DNA from: JACCTU01 sp963788055
Lineage (GTDB): Bacteria > Actinomycetota > Thermoleophilia > Gaiellales > Gaiellaceae
Assembly (NCBI GenBank): GCA_963788055.1
Contig: CAWBFA010000002.1
Location: 558,001-622,000 of the forward strand
DNA length: 64,000 nt
Direction of reading: 5' to 3'
A program made the position numbers and the translations under genes. Under the pieces are notes generated by a model. It saw nothing but the letters and a program-made list of their open reading frames with translations. It was not told the DNA's origin and made no database searches. Each line of letters begins with the position of its first letter. Position 1 is the stretch's first letter. Positions 25,136 to 35,217 of the stretch are shown one piece after another.

Positions 25136-26173
25136 TCAGTTGTCCTCGAAGACCCCTTCGACGAACCGCGACAGCTCGAAGGCCGCGGAGCGGACCGAGC
25201 GGATCGCCTTCTCGTAATCCATCCGGACGGGCCCGAGGAGCGAGACCGACCCCAGCGTGCGGGTGCGGAGGCCGTACCCCGCCCCGACGAGCGCGACGTC
25301 TCGGAGCGCCGGGTCGGCCAGCTCGCCGCCGACGCGGACGACGGTACGGGGTGAATGCAGGGAGCGTCCGATCATCTCGAGTGCCGCAGCGCGTCGCTCG
25401 AGCAGCTGCAACGCACGACGACACGCCTCGAGCTCGTCCTCCCGCAGCTCACCGAGCAGCCCTGCCGCGCCTCCCACAAACAGCTGCTGCTCTTCCTGCT
25501 CGAGCTCGACGAAAGCCGGCCGCACGAGCGCGAGAAATCTGCGCTCGTGCTGGGACAGCCCCGCATCGTCGAAGCGCGCGCGCAGCACCCGCGTTCCGAG
25601 CTGCAACCCAGCAACGCTCTCGTTCAGGTACTCCGCGGCCCAGCTCACGAGCCCGGCGTCGAGCGGTTCGGTCGTCGTGAAGATTCGTTTCGAGACGCCG
25701 CCGGTCGAGGTGATCACGACGACCATCGCGACGGTCGGCTGCAGCAACAGGACCTCGACGTGCCGCACGGTCGCGGCCTCGAGCGGCGGCGCGGACACGA
25801 GCGCGAGCAATCGCGTCATGCCCGAGAGCAGCTCGGTGGTCTGCTGAAGCGCGGAGTCGATCTCTCTCGACGCGACGAGCCCGATCCCGAGACCGGCGGG
25901 GCGCGGCTCCGGTTCGGTGAGCAGCTCGCTTGCGTAGTAGCGGTACCCCTCCTCGGTTGGAATCCGCCCCGCCGACGTGTGCGGGTGCGTCAACAGGCCG
26001 TGTGCCTCCAGATCGGCCAGCTCGGACCGCACGGTCGACGGCGATACGTGCAGCCCGCTTCGTTCGACGAGCGTCTTCGAGCCGACGGGCTCGCCCGTCG
26101 CGACGTACTCCTCGACGACGCCGCGCAAGATCTCGCGCTGACGGCGGCTCAGCTCTCGTGCCGGCACGGTCAT
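25136..26173 (-). CDS. hrcA: Heat-inducible transcription repressor HrcA
   Basis: A 345-residue repressor with an N-terminal winged helix (RRQREILRGVVEEYVATGEPVGSKTL, then VSPSTVRSELADLEAHGLL) and the HrcA core domain with LPxTxxGR-like HPHTSAGRIPTEEGYRYY. HrcA normally binds the CIRCE inverted repeat upstream of groE, dnaK or hrcA. I see no CIRCE element near this gene or elsewhere in the window. The ATG start is preceded six bases upstream by TAAAAT, an excellent -10 box that overlaps the hemW stop codon. Confidence 0.95.
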   Translation of the reverse strand: MTVPARELSRRQREILRGVVEEYVATGEPVGSKTLVERSGLHVSPSTVRSELADLEAHGLLTHPHTSAGRIPTEEGYRYYASELLTEPEPRPAGLGIGLVASREIDSALQQTTELLSGMTRLLALVSAPPLEAATVRHVEVLLLQPTVAMVVVITSTGGVSKRIFTTTEPLDAGLVSWAAEYLNESVAGLQLGTRVLRARFDDAGLSQHERRFLALVRPAFVELEQEEQQLFVGGAAGLLGELREDELEACRRALQLLERRAAALEMIGRSLHSPRTVVRVGGELADPALRDVALVGAGYGLRTRTLGSVSLLGPVRMDYEKAIRSVRSAAFELSRFVEGVFEDN

Positions 26174-26179
26174 GCGGGA

Positions 26180-26185
26180 ATTTTA
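26180..26185 (-). promoter_or_regulatory. -10 box of hrcA, overlapping the hemW stop
   Basis: TAAAAT on the minus strand, six bases before the hrcA ATG. Its TAA is also the hemW stop codon. There is no Shine-Dalgarno, so a leaderless hrcA-dnaJ transcript is likely. Confidence 0.55.
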
Positions 26186-27291
26186 CGCGAGGAGGTCCGC
26201 GGTCACCCCTCCGCCGAGGAAGCGCCCACGGCGGGTCAGCGCGATCGTGCGCTCGTCGTGCCGGACGAGGCCAAGGCTTGCCAAACGGCGAAGCGCAGCG
26301 CCGTCGAGTGCGTCCTCGAGACCTGCGAGCGGCAGCGGCTCGTCCAGGCGGAGCCCGAGCATGACCTGCTCGCGTACGCGCGTACCCTCGTCGATCGTCT
26401 CGAGCTCACGCGTCGGCGTGAGGCCGTCCCGAAGCGCCGCGACGTACGCCTGCAGGCGCGGTGTGTTGCGCCACCGCCTTCCGCCGACCGTCGAAACGGC
26501 GCCGATCCCCAGGCCGAGATACTCCCGACCCGCCCAGTAGGCGAGGTTGTGTTGCGCACGCAGGTCACGGCCGCCCGCCTCATCCGGGACCCGGCAGAAG
26601 TTCGCCGTTTCGTACCAGCGGTAGCCCGCGGCAGTCAGCTGCTCGACGACTCGCTCGAAGTAGTCCTCCATCGCCTCGGCCTGGCGTTCGAGCTCCGCCC
26701 CGTGCGCGTGCGTGAAGCGCGTTCCCGGCTTCGCCTCCAGCTCGTAGCAGGACAGGTGCTCCGGCTCGAGCGTCAGAGCTTGGGCGAGGTCGCACTCGAG
26801 ATCGGGGGTGCCCTGCCCCGGTATCCCGTAGACGAGATCGAGGTTGATGTTGTCGAAACCGGCATCGCGAAGAACGTAGACCGCCCGCCTGACGTCGTCA
26901 CCGTTCGCGCGGCGTTCGAGCACGTCCAGAAGCGCGGTGTTGAAGCTTTGTGCGCCGAGGGACACACGATTGACACGGTTTCGGGACAGGAGCGAGGCCA
27001 ATTCCGACGTCACGGTCTCAGGGTTGGCCTCGACTGTGACCTCACGCGCCGGCGGAAGCGCCGCGAGCAACCGCTCGAGCGCAGCTGGCTCGGTGAACGT
27101 CGGCGTGCCGCCGCCGAGGAAGATCGTGTCGAGCTTGCCGTCGAGCAACGCGCCCTCGAGCTCGAGTTCCCGCAACAGCGCATCGACGTACGCCTCGTGC
27201 TCGCCATGCCGCCCGACGACAGTGACGAAGTCGCAGTAGCCGCAGCGGTGCGCGCAGAACGGCAGATGAACGTACAAGTGGCGAACGCCGC

Positions 27292-27295
<4 letters not shown>
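26183..27295 (-). CDS. hemW: Heme chaperone HemW (radical SAM)
   Basis: A 370-residue radical-SAM protein. LYVHLPFCAHRCGYCDF carries the cluster cysteines, FLGGGTPTF and VEANPETV follow, and RVSLGAQSFN and NINLDLVYGIPGQ are family motifs. The C-terminal HemW domain includes DLRAQHNLAYWAGREYLGLGIGA. It was formerly called HemN-like, but the three-cysteine start without the fourth HemN cysteine supports heme delivery rather than coproporphyrinogen oxidation. The GTG start overlaps the lepA stop as GTGA. Confidence 0.92.
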
Positions 27296-29079
<1,784 letters not shown>

Positions 29080-29083
29080 GGCG

Positions 29084-30694
29084 TCAAGGGCGCCGGAACC
29101 GCGCCCGCAACGAGAGTAGCGTCTCGATCTCGCGCACCCCGAGCAGGCGGCAGACGAGGAGGTAGACGGCGACCCCCGCGGTGACGCCGCCTCCGACCGA
29201 GACGACCTGTCCGACGAAGCCTCGGCCGAGCGCGTCGTCGAGCGCCCACCACACCGCGTAGGCGACCGCGCCGAGCACCGCGGACGCGGCGGTGATCCTG
29301 AGCAGCGCGCCGCCGGTGCGCTCGAGCTCGAGCTCCCCGACCCGCCGGCGGAGCAGGAGCACGAGCGCGAGCGCCCCGGCGATGTTCGCGATCGAGATCG
29401 CGAGCGGAACGCCCCAGACCCCGACGCGGTAGAGCCCGACGTAGAGCACGCCGTTGAAGATCAGGTTTCCGGCCGCAACGAGCGTCGGGATGCGTGGCGC
29501 CTGAAGGCTGAAGAAGGCGCGGTTCAGGAGCAGCATCATCCCGTTGAACATGAGCCCGAGCGAGAACGCTGCGAGCGCGCTCGCGACGATCGGCGTCTGG
29601 TCGGGCTCGAACTCGCCGCGCTGATAGACGAGACGGACAATCGGCTCGGCGAGCACGGCGCAGACGACGCTGGCCGGCACGAGCAGGAAGGCGATCTGGC
29701 GCATGCCCGTCGCGACGGTCGCGCGAAAGCCGTCGACGTCTGCCCGAGAGGCGAGCCGCGACAGCGCCGGGAAGAGGACGGTCGCAACCGCGACCGAGAA
29801 CATCCCCTGCGGAAGCATGTAGATGCGAAACGCCTTGTCGATCGCGTTCGGGGCGATCGTGTAGTCGATATACGTCGCGGCGACGAACGTCCCGATCACC
29901 GCGTTCAGGTTGATCAGCCCGAGGCTGACCGTCACCGGAATCATCAGCTTGAAGACGCGCCAGACTGCGGGGTCTCGCCAGTCGAGCGCGAGGCGTAACT
30001 GGCCGTCGAGCCCCCGCAACCAGGGAACCGGCAGCAGCACCTGCACCACCGTGCCGATCACGATCGACACTGCATAGATGTAGAGCTCGGCGTCGGTGGA
30101 CTGCGCCTGCGGGACGCCGATCACGAGCCCGGCGATGATCACGAGGTTCCACGCGACGGGCGTCAACGCGGGGATCGCGAACTCGTCGTACGCGTTCAGG
30201 ATGCCGACGATGACTCCCGAGACGCCGAGCAGGACGACGATCGGGAAGAGGATTTGCGAGAGCGTGATCGTGAGGTCGTCGTAGCCGCTGGTGAGCGACG
30301 GGACGATCAGCGGCGCCAGGAGGATGAAGACCGCCGTGACCGCGCTCAGGCCGAGCAGCAGGAGCCAGAGCAGCGTCGAGGCGACACGCCACGCCCGAGC
30401 TCGCTCGCCCTTCTCGAGCAGCTCGCTGAACACGGGGACGAACGCACCCGAGAGAGCGGCGTCCGCGACAAGGACGCGGATCAGGTTCGGGATCTGGAAC
30501 GCGACCGTGAACGCGTTGACGGGCCCCCGCGAGCCGAAGTAATAGCCCGCGACGATCTCGCGGATCAGCCCGAGGACGCGCGAGATCCCCGTGGCGACGG
30601 AGAAGATCGCCGCGGACCAGGCGAGTCTGCGTTTCCGTCCGGAGCCGGCCCGGATCCTCGACTCCGTCCGACCCTCCTCCTCCGACGAGGTCAC
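29084..30694 (-). CDS. murJ: Lipid II flippase MurJ
   Basis: A 536-residue MATE/MVF-family membrane protein with about 14 hydrophobic segments. ATGISRVLGLIREIVAGYYFG opens the first; IPNLIRVLVADAALSGAFVPVFSELL is the family signature. Further in are PQGMFSVAVATVLFPALSR and FFSLQAPRIPTLVA. It flips lipid II across the membrane for peptidoglycan synthesis. The GTG start at 30694 is divergent from rpsT, with 89 bases between them. It opens the long minus-strand cluster. Confidence 0.93.
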   Translation of the reverse strand: MTSSEEEGRTESRIRAGSGRKRRLAWSAAIFSVATGISRVLGLIREIVAGYYFGSRGPVNAFTVAFQIPNLIRVLVADAALSGAFVPVFSELLEKGERARAWRVASTLLWLLLLGLSAVTAVFILLAPLIVPSLTSGYDDLTITLSQILFPIVVLLGVSGVIVGILNAYDEFAIPALTPVAWNLVIIAGLVIGVPQAQSTDAELYIYAVSIVIGTVVQVLLPVPWLRGLDGQLRLALDWRDPAVWRVFKLMIPVTVSLGLINLNAVIGTFVAATYIDYTIAPNAIDKAFRIYMLPQGMFSVAVATVLFPALSRLASRADVDGFRATVATGMRQIAFLLVPASVVCAVLAEPIVRLVYQRGEFEPDQTPIVASALAAFSLGLMFNGMMLLLNRAFFSLQAPRIPTLVAAGNLIFNGVLYVGLYRVGVWGVPLAISIANIAGALALVLLLRRRVGELELERTGGALLRITAASAVLGAVAYAVWWALDDALGRGFVGQVVSVGGGVTAGVAVYLLVCRLLGVREIETLLSLRARFRRP

Positions 30695-30744
30695 CGGCCG
30701 AGGCCGGGCAAAGCCCGCCTTCGCGGCGACACGCGTTGCATGCC

Positions 30745-30753
30745 TGCTACGAT
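30745..30753 (+). promoter_or_regulatory. Extended -10 promoter of rpsT
   Basis: TGCTACGAT matches an extended -10 (TGn plus TACGAT). The start would lie near 30760, giving a leader of about 24 bases. No good -35 box is seen. Confidence 0.45.
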
Positions 30754-30783
30754 CGCCGCGCCCACTGGGGCACCTTTTAACGT

Positions 30784-31047
30784 ATGGCGAACATCAAGCA
30801 GCAGAAGAAGCGCGTCCGGATCGCCGCCCGCCAGCGGCTCGAGAACCTGCGCTATCGCTCGACGATCAAGACGCTGACGAAGCGGCTCGAGCGCGCGTCG
30901 CAGGAGGGTGGCAAGGGCGCGGCCGACGAGCACCGTGAGCTCGTTCGCTGGATCGACCGCGCCGCGGCCCGCGGAGCGCTCCACCGCAACACGGCCGCGC
31001 GCAAGAAGGCGCAGGCGGCGCGCATGGTCTCCGGCTCAGGCTCGTAG
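30784..31047 (+). CDS. rpsT: 30S ribosomal protein S20 (bS20)
   Basis: An 87-residue, lysine/arginine-rich helical protein that binds 16S rRNA early in 30S assembly. The start MANIKQQKKRVRIAARQRLEN and the family motif ALHRNTAARKKAQAARM near the end are diagnostic. It is a single plus-strand gene between divergent murJ and convergent holA (four bases between the stops). No clear Shine-Dalgarno precedes the ATG. Confidence 0.97.
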   Translation: MANIKQQKKRVRIAARQRLENLRYRSTIKTLTKRLERASQEGGKGAADEHRELVRWIDRAAARGALHRNTAARKKAQAARMVSGSGS

Positions 31048-31051
31048 CCTT

Positions 31052-32038
31052 CTAGGCCGCCTGGCGGCCGCGCGTCACGTCGACGAGCGCCCGCTCCAGC
31101 TCGAGATCGCCCGAGAGGCGCGACCCGCCCTTGAGCGCGTGGTCGAGCTCGGCGAGGCGCACCGCCGCGTCGTCCAGCTCGTCTTCTGTGAAGCCTTCCG
31201 CCTGCCGCACGAGCTTCTGCACGTAGTAGGGGTGCCGCTTCAGGCGGGACGCGATCTCCTGACTGGAGCAGCCCTCCGCGAGGAGACGCTTGCACTCCTG
31301 CAGGCGGGCGAGATGGCGCGCGACGGCACCGACGAGCCGCGGCGCAACGTCGCGCCGGGGTGACGACTCGCGCTCGAACGAGGCCTCGGTCGCCGCGAGC
31401 ACTGCGGCGACGTCGCGCCTGCCGATCGCGTCGGTGAGGGTGAACGACGGCATCTCCCCGAACGGGACGACGAGCTCGCGCACCGACTCCCATTCGACGG
31501 GATCGCCGCCCGCCCACGTCGCGAGCTTCGCGACCTCGTTTGCGAGGTGATGCAGGTCGGGCTCGAGTCCTTCGGGGACGACGGCGTCGACCAGCGAGCG
31601 CGCGAGCTCACGGTCGGCCCGCTGACCGTTCGCGGCGAACTGCTGCACGACCCACTCGACGATCTTCTTGCGGTCGACGTCGTAGACGAGCACCTCGCCG
31701 TGCTTGGCGACCGCCTTGAGAAGCGCCGAGTCCTTGCGGAGCTCTGCCGCCACGAGCGCGAGCACAACTCCGGGAGTCGGATCCACGGCGTAGGCCGAGA
31801 GCGCCTTGGTGTCCTCGGCCTTCCACCGTTCCACGCCCTCGACCACGACGAGGCGCTCGGCGCCGAAGAGTCCGAGCGAGTTCGAAGCGGCGACGGCATC
31901 TGCTCCGGATGTGTCGTGTGCGGTGAGCAGCTCGACCCCGTCGGCGTCGAAGCGGTCGCGGAGCCGGCGCACGGCGCGCTCGATCTTCGGCCGGTCGGAG
32001 CCGGTCAGGAGGTAGAGCGGCTTGAGCTCGTCGGCCAT
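31052..32038 (-). CDS. holA: DNA polymerase III subunit delta
   Basis: A 328-residue protein of the HolA family, part of the clamp loader that opens the beta clamp. LKPLYLLTGSDRPKIERAVRRL is the typical start, with no complete Walker A, as expected for delta. Then come ERLVVVEGVERW, the DLHHLANEVAKLATWAG segment and the C-terminal collar domain RLKRHPYYVQKLVRQAEGF. It lies downstream of comEC, in the common comEA-comEC-holA order. Confidence 0.92.
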   Translation of the reverse strand: MADELKPLYLLTGSDRPKIERAVRRLRDRFDADGVELLTAHDTSGADAVAASNSLGLFGAERLVVVEGVERWKAEDTKALSAYAVDPTPGVVLALVAAELRKDSALLKAVAKHGEVLVYDVDRKKIVEWVVQQFAANGQRADRELARSLVDAVVPEGLEPDLHHLANEVAKLATWAGGDPVEWESVRELVVPFGEMPSFTLTDAIGRRDVAAVLAATEASFERESSPRRDVAPRLVGAVARHLARLQECKRLLAEGCSSQEIASRLKRHPYYVQKLVRQAEGFTEDELDDAAVRLAELDHALKGGSRLSGDLELERALVDVTRGRQAA

Positions 32039-32092
32039 GACGCAAGCCTACTGAGCGCTCCGACCGGACACGCAGCGCGTTCCCCCCGAAAG

Positions 32093-32319
32093 GTGCCGCG
32101 CTACGTCATACGAAGGTTCAACGCGATCTCGGGAGCCGAGAAGACGGTCGGGGCCGCGTGCTCGGGCCTCGTCTCGGCGACGAGCTGCGTCGAAACCGAG
32201 TGCCGCTCGGCAGCTGGAAGTACTCCGTCACGCCGGCCACGGGCGCCTGGGGCGGCGGGCAGAGCGCGCAGGGCAACACCATCATCGTGCTTCTGAGCGA
32301 ACGCTGCTCAGCGCTCTGA
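32093..32319 (+). pseudogene. Decayed fragment of a surface-protein (Ig/Fn3-like) domain
   Basis: In the 269-base gap between holA and comEC the plus strand reads RYVIRRFNAISGAEKTVGAA, CSGLVSATSCVETE in one frame, and then VPLGSWKYSVTPATGAWGGG, QSAQGNTIIV in the next frame, ending at TGA 32317-32319. The two halves join if one G is restored between 32200 and 32201 (GAGTG to GAGGTG). The joined text resembles the repeat domains of large actinobacterial surface proteins (motifs like C.G..A.TSC.E and G.W.Y.VTP). No start codon or upstream gene remains, so it is a remnant. Confidence 0.5.
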
Positions 32320-34582
32320 GCTGGCCCAGACCCGAGCGCCGTCCGACTCGACGACGACCCGGCCGTCGAGGTCGGTTCGGTAGAGCCGCAGGCCCGGCGC
32401 CTGCTCGAGCGCGGAGAGCGTCGACGGCGTCGGATGGCCGTAGTCGTTGCCGAGCCCGACCGAGATCACGGCGATCCTCGGACGCAGGCGTTCGAGGAGC
32501 TCGGGCAGACCCGAGTCCGACGAACCGTGATGCGCGACCTTGAGGATCTCCACCGGCGGGGGGTCGAGCGGCAGCGTGACCGGCGACTCCGCGTCTGCCG
32601 TGAGCAGCAGATCGACCTCGCCGTACGAGATGAGCATGATCGTCGCCCGGAGGTTCGGATCCTCGCCGGGAACGCCTGGCCCGTCGGGCCAGAGCACCGC
32701 GATGCGGAGCCGTCCGATGCGGAAGCCGCGCCCCGCCCGCGCGACGACGACCCGCACACCGCGCCGGCGAACCTCGTCCATCGCTTCCCGCTCCTCGGCG
32801 CCCGTCGTGGCGAGCCGCGGGTCGAGGACGAACCCGACGCGCAGCTTGCGCAGTACCTCTGCGGCCCCGCCGACGTGGTCGCGCTGCGGGTGTGTGAGGA
32901 CCAGCGCGGTCAGCCGGCTCACGCCTAGTCGGCGTAGCTGGTCTGCGACCCGCGCATCGGGTGGGCCTTGATCGACGAGGAGCCGTACGCCGGGTGCCTC
33001 GACCAGACAGCCGTCTCCCTGCCCGACATCAAGGAACGTGACGCGAAGCCCTGTGGGAGGCGGGCGCGGCTGAGGTCCCGTGCTCGCCGCCCAGGCGACG
33101 AGCGCGAGGGAGCACGTCGCCAGGAGGACGAGCGCGCGCAGCGGGCGAGGCGCGCGAAGGCGCGCGAAGACGAAGATGGAGAGCGCCGCGACGACGATCA
33201 CGAGCAGCGCCCTGGCAGACGGCTGCGCGAACGGAAGCCGCGCGACGGCCTTCGCACACGCGATCAGGTATGCGGCGAGCCACCCGTCGATCCACGCGAG
33301 CGCGTACGCGGCTGACGGGGCGACCGGAGCGAGCAGCCCCGCAGCGAGCGCGAGCCCGAGCAATCCGCCGACGACAGGCGCAGCGAGCGCGTTCGCGAGC
33401 ACCGAGTAGAGCGGGATCGAGTCGAAGTGCAGCCAGAGGATCGGTGCGGTCGCAAGGCCGCACGCCGTGGAAACCGAGACGACGATCGCGAGCCAGCGCG
33501 GGACCGGGTAGCCCTCGAGCACCCGCAGGAGCGGGGGCACCGCCAGAAAGATCGCCGCAACCGCGCCGAACGAGAGCTGGAAGCCCGGCTCGAACAGCGT
33601 GTACGGGTTCCAGGCGAGCAGGACCGCGGCGCCCACCAGGAACAGCCACCAGCGGTCGCGGTCGCGCGCCGCGAGCCAGGCGACCGACGCTAGGGCGCCG
33701 GCGACCCCCGCCCGGACGACCGACGGCTGCCAGCCGACCGCGAGCACGTAGGCCCCGATCGCGAGCAGGATCAGCGCCTCCGTGGCACGCCGCGACAGGC
33801 GGAGCAGCCACCCGAGCAACGCCACGCCGCCTGCGAGCAGCGCGACGTTCTGGCCGGAGACGGCCAACAGGTGGTAGAGGCCGGATGCGCGGAACGCCTC
33901 GCGGAGCTCGTCGGTCAGCCCCTCGTCCTCGCCGAGCACGACTCCTGCGAGCACGGCCCGGCGCTCACCCTCGATGCCGTCCAAGCCTCGAACGAGCGCG
34001 CGTCGCAGGCCGATCGGCCAGGCTGCCCACTCCACCGCGTGCGCCGACGACGCGCCAGTCGTGGCCGCGCAGCAGTACGTGCACGCCGCGTCGACGCAGG
34101 AACGTGCGCTCGTCGAAGTCGTCGCCGCGCTCGGGCTCCGCGATCTGACCGAAGAGCGCGAGCTCGGCGCCCTGCGGCGGCGCCCGGCCGGGCGGCAGCT
34201 CGAGCTGCACCGTTTCCGAGACGACCCGCCCGCGGAAGCGCAGCACCCGCGCTGCGACCCGCACCTCATATTCCGTGCGTCGCGCGGGTCCGGTCACGAC
34301 GACCAGCGCCTCCCCACCCGCGCCGACCTCGCGCAGGAGGACGCTCCGGTCGAGCGCGTCGAGCCTCCCGCTCCCCCACCACCATCCGCCAAGCGCAATC
34401 GCGACGGCGAGGACTGCAAGCCGAGCGTGCACCCCGGACACCGTCGCAGCCGCAGCCACACCGATGACGGCGAGCGCCGCAACGAGCACGCTCGATCCGC
34501 GGACCGCGTCGGCGAACGCAAGGCCACCGACGAGCGAGCCCGCGAGGAGGTGCGGCAGCCAGCGCAGGACGGCGTGCGTCAC
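32308..34582 (-). CDS. comEC: Competence protein ComEC/Rec2 (one apparent frameshift)
   Basis: The DNA channel protein of natural transformation. The N-terminal frame starts at GTG 34582 (GTGA overlap with comEA) and holds the DUF4131/OB-like part (VLLREVGAGGEALVVVTGPA to LLRGHDWRVVG). From about 34010 the reading moves to another frame with the competence domain (FRASGLYHLLAVSGQNVALL) and about ten membrane segments. The C-terminal metallo-beta-lactamase-like domain has VGQGDGCLVEAPG, THPQRDHVGGA and KVAHHGSSDSG. Removing one base near 34006-34010 (CGGCCTGCG) joins them as ADRLRRALVRG, giving about 757 residues. A sequencing error is likely, but real inactivation cannot be excluded. Confidence 0.87.
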
Positions 34583-35157
34583 GGCGCGACGAGCTCCGTC
34601 AGCTGCTCGAGCCGCGCGGGCCCGATGCCCGGGATCGCGTCGAGCTCGCGCACCGAACCGAACGCACCGTGCTTCTCGCGGTAATCCACGATCTTCTGCG
34701 CCGTGACCGGACCGACGCCGGGGAGGGCGTCGAGCTGCTCGATGGTCGCGCTGTTCAGATGGACGGGCCCGCCTGCCGCGTCGCCGGCGGCAGGGGCCGA
34801 CCCCGGAGGAGCGCGGGCGGGAACCACGATCTGCTGACCGTCGGACACGAGCGCAGCGAGGTTGATCAGCGCGAGCTCGGCCTTCGCGGTCGCGCCTCCG
34901 GCCCTCGCGACCGCGTCGGCGACGCGCGTTCCCCGCGCGAGGCGGTACAGCCCCGGCTGCTGCACGGCGCCCACGACGTGCACGACGACCGGAGGCGCGG
35001 GCGCCGCACGGATCGCCTCCGCGCCCAGGGCCACCTCTGCCTCCGAGGACGTCGCCGCCCCTGCGCCGAGCAGGAACCGTCCCGCGAGCACGAGGACGAC
35101 GAGGAGCACCGCTGCTCCGCCGAGCGCGTGCGTTCGCGAGACCGAGAGCTCCGGCAT
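34579..35157 (-). CDS. comEA: Competence protein ComEA (SLBB plus helix-hairpin-helix)
   Basis: A 192-residue DNA receptor anchored by one N-terminal membrane segment (residues 10-33, GGAAVLLVVLVLAGRFLL). An SLBB domain follows (VVVHVVGAVQQPGLYRLARG, ADAVARAGGAT). The C-terminal tandem helix-hairpin-helix (HLNSATIEQLDALPGVGPVTAQKI, then ELDAIPGIGPARLEQL) binds double-stranded DNA. The ATG start lies inside a perfect hairpin, TGTCGCCA/TGGCGACA (35157-35176). It is coupled to comEC. Confidence 0.93.
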   Translation of the reverse strand: MPELSVSRTHALGGAAVLLVVLVLAGRFLLGAGAATSSEAEVALGAEAIRAAPAPPVVVHVVGAVQQPGLYRLARGTRVADAVARAGGATAKAELALINLAALVSDGQQIVVPARAPPGSAPAAGDAAGGPVHLNSATIEQLDALPGVGPVTAQKIVDYREKHGAFGSVRELDAIPGIGPARLEQLTELVAP

Positions 35158-35199
35158 GTCGCCAAGCGTGGCGACAAGACCGTCACATGTGTGTGACGG
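35157..35199 (-). promoter_or_regulatory. Two perfect hairpins between leuS and comEA
   Basis: CCGTCACA (35180-35187) pairs with TGTGACGG (35192-35199); TGTCGCCA (35157-35164) pairs with TGGCGACA (35169-35176). The first could weakly end leuS transcription; the second overlaps the comEA start codon and could hide it. Confidence 0.45.
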
Positions 35200-35217
35200 C
35201 TTCGTGCCGGCTGTGTG

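Noticed and set aside
30784..31047. rpsT alternative frames
   Set aside because: Only the 30784 frame gives the diagnostic S20 start and RNTAARKK motif.
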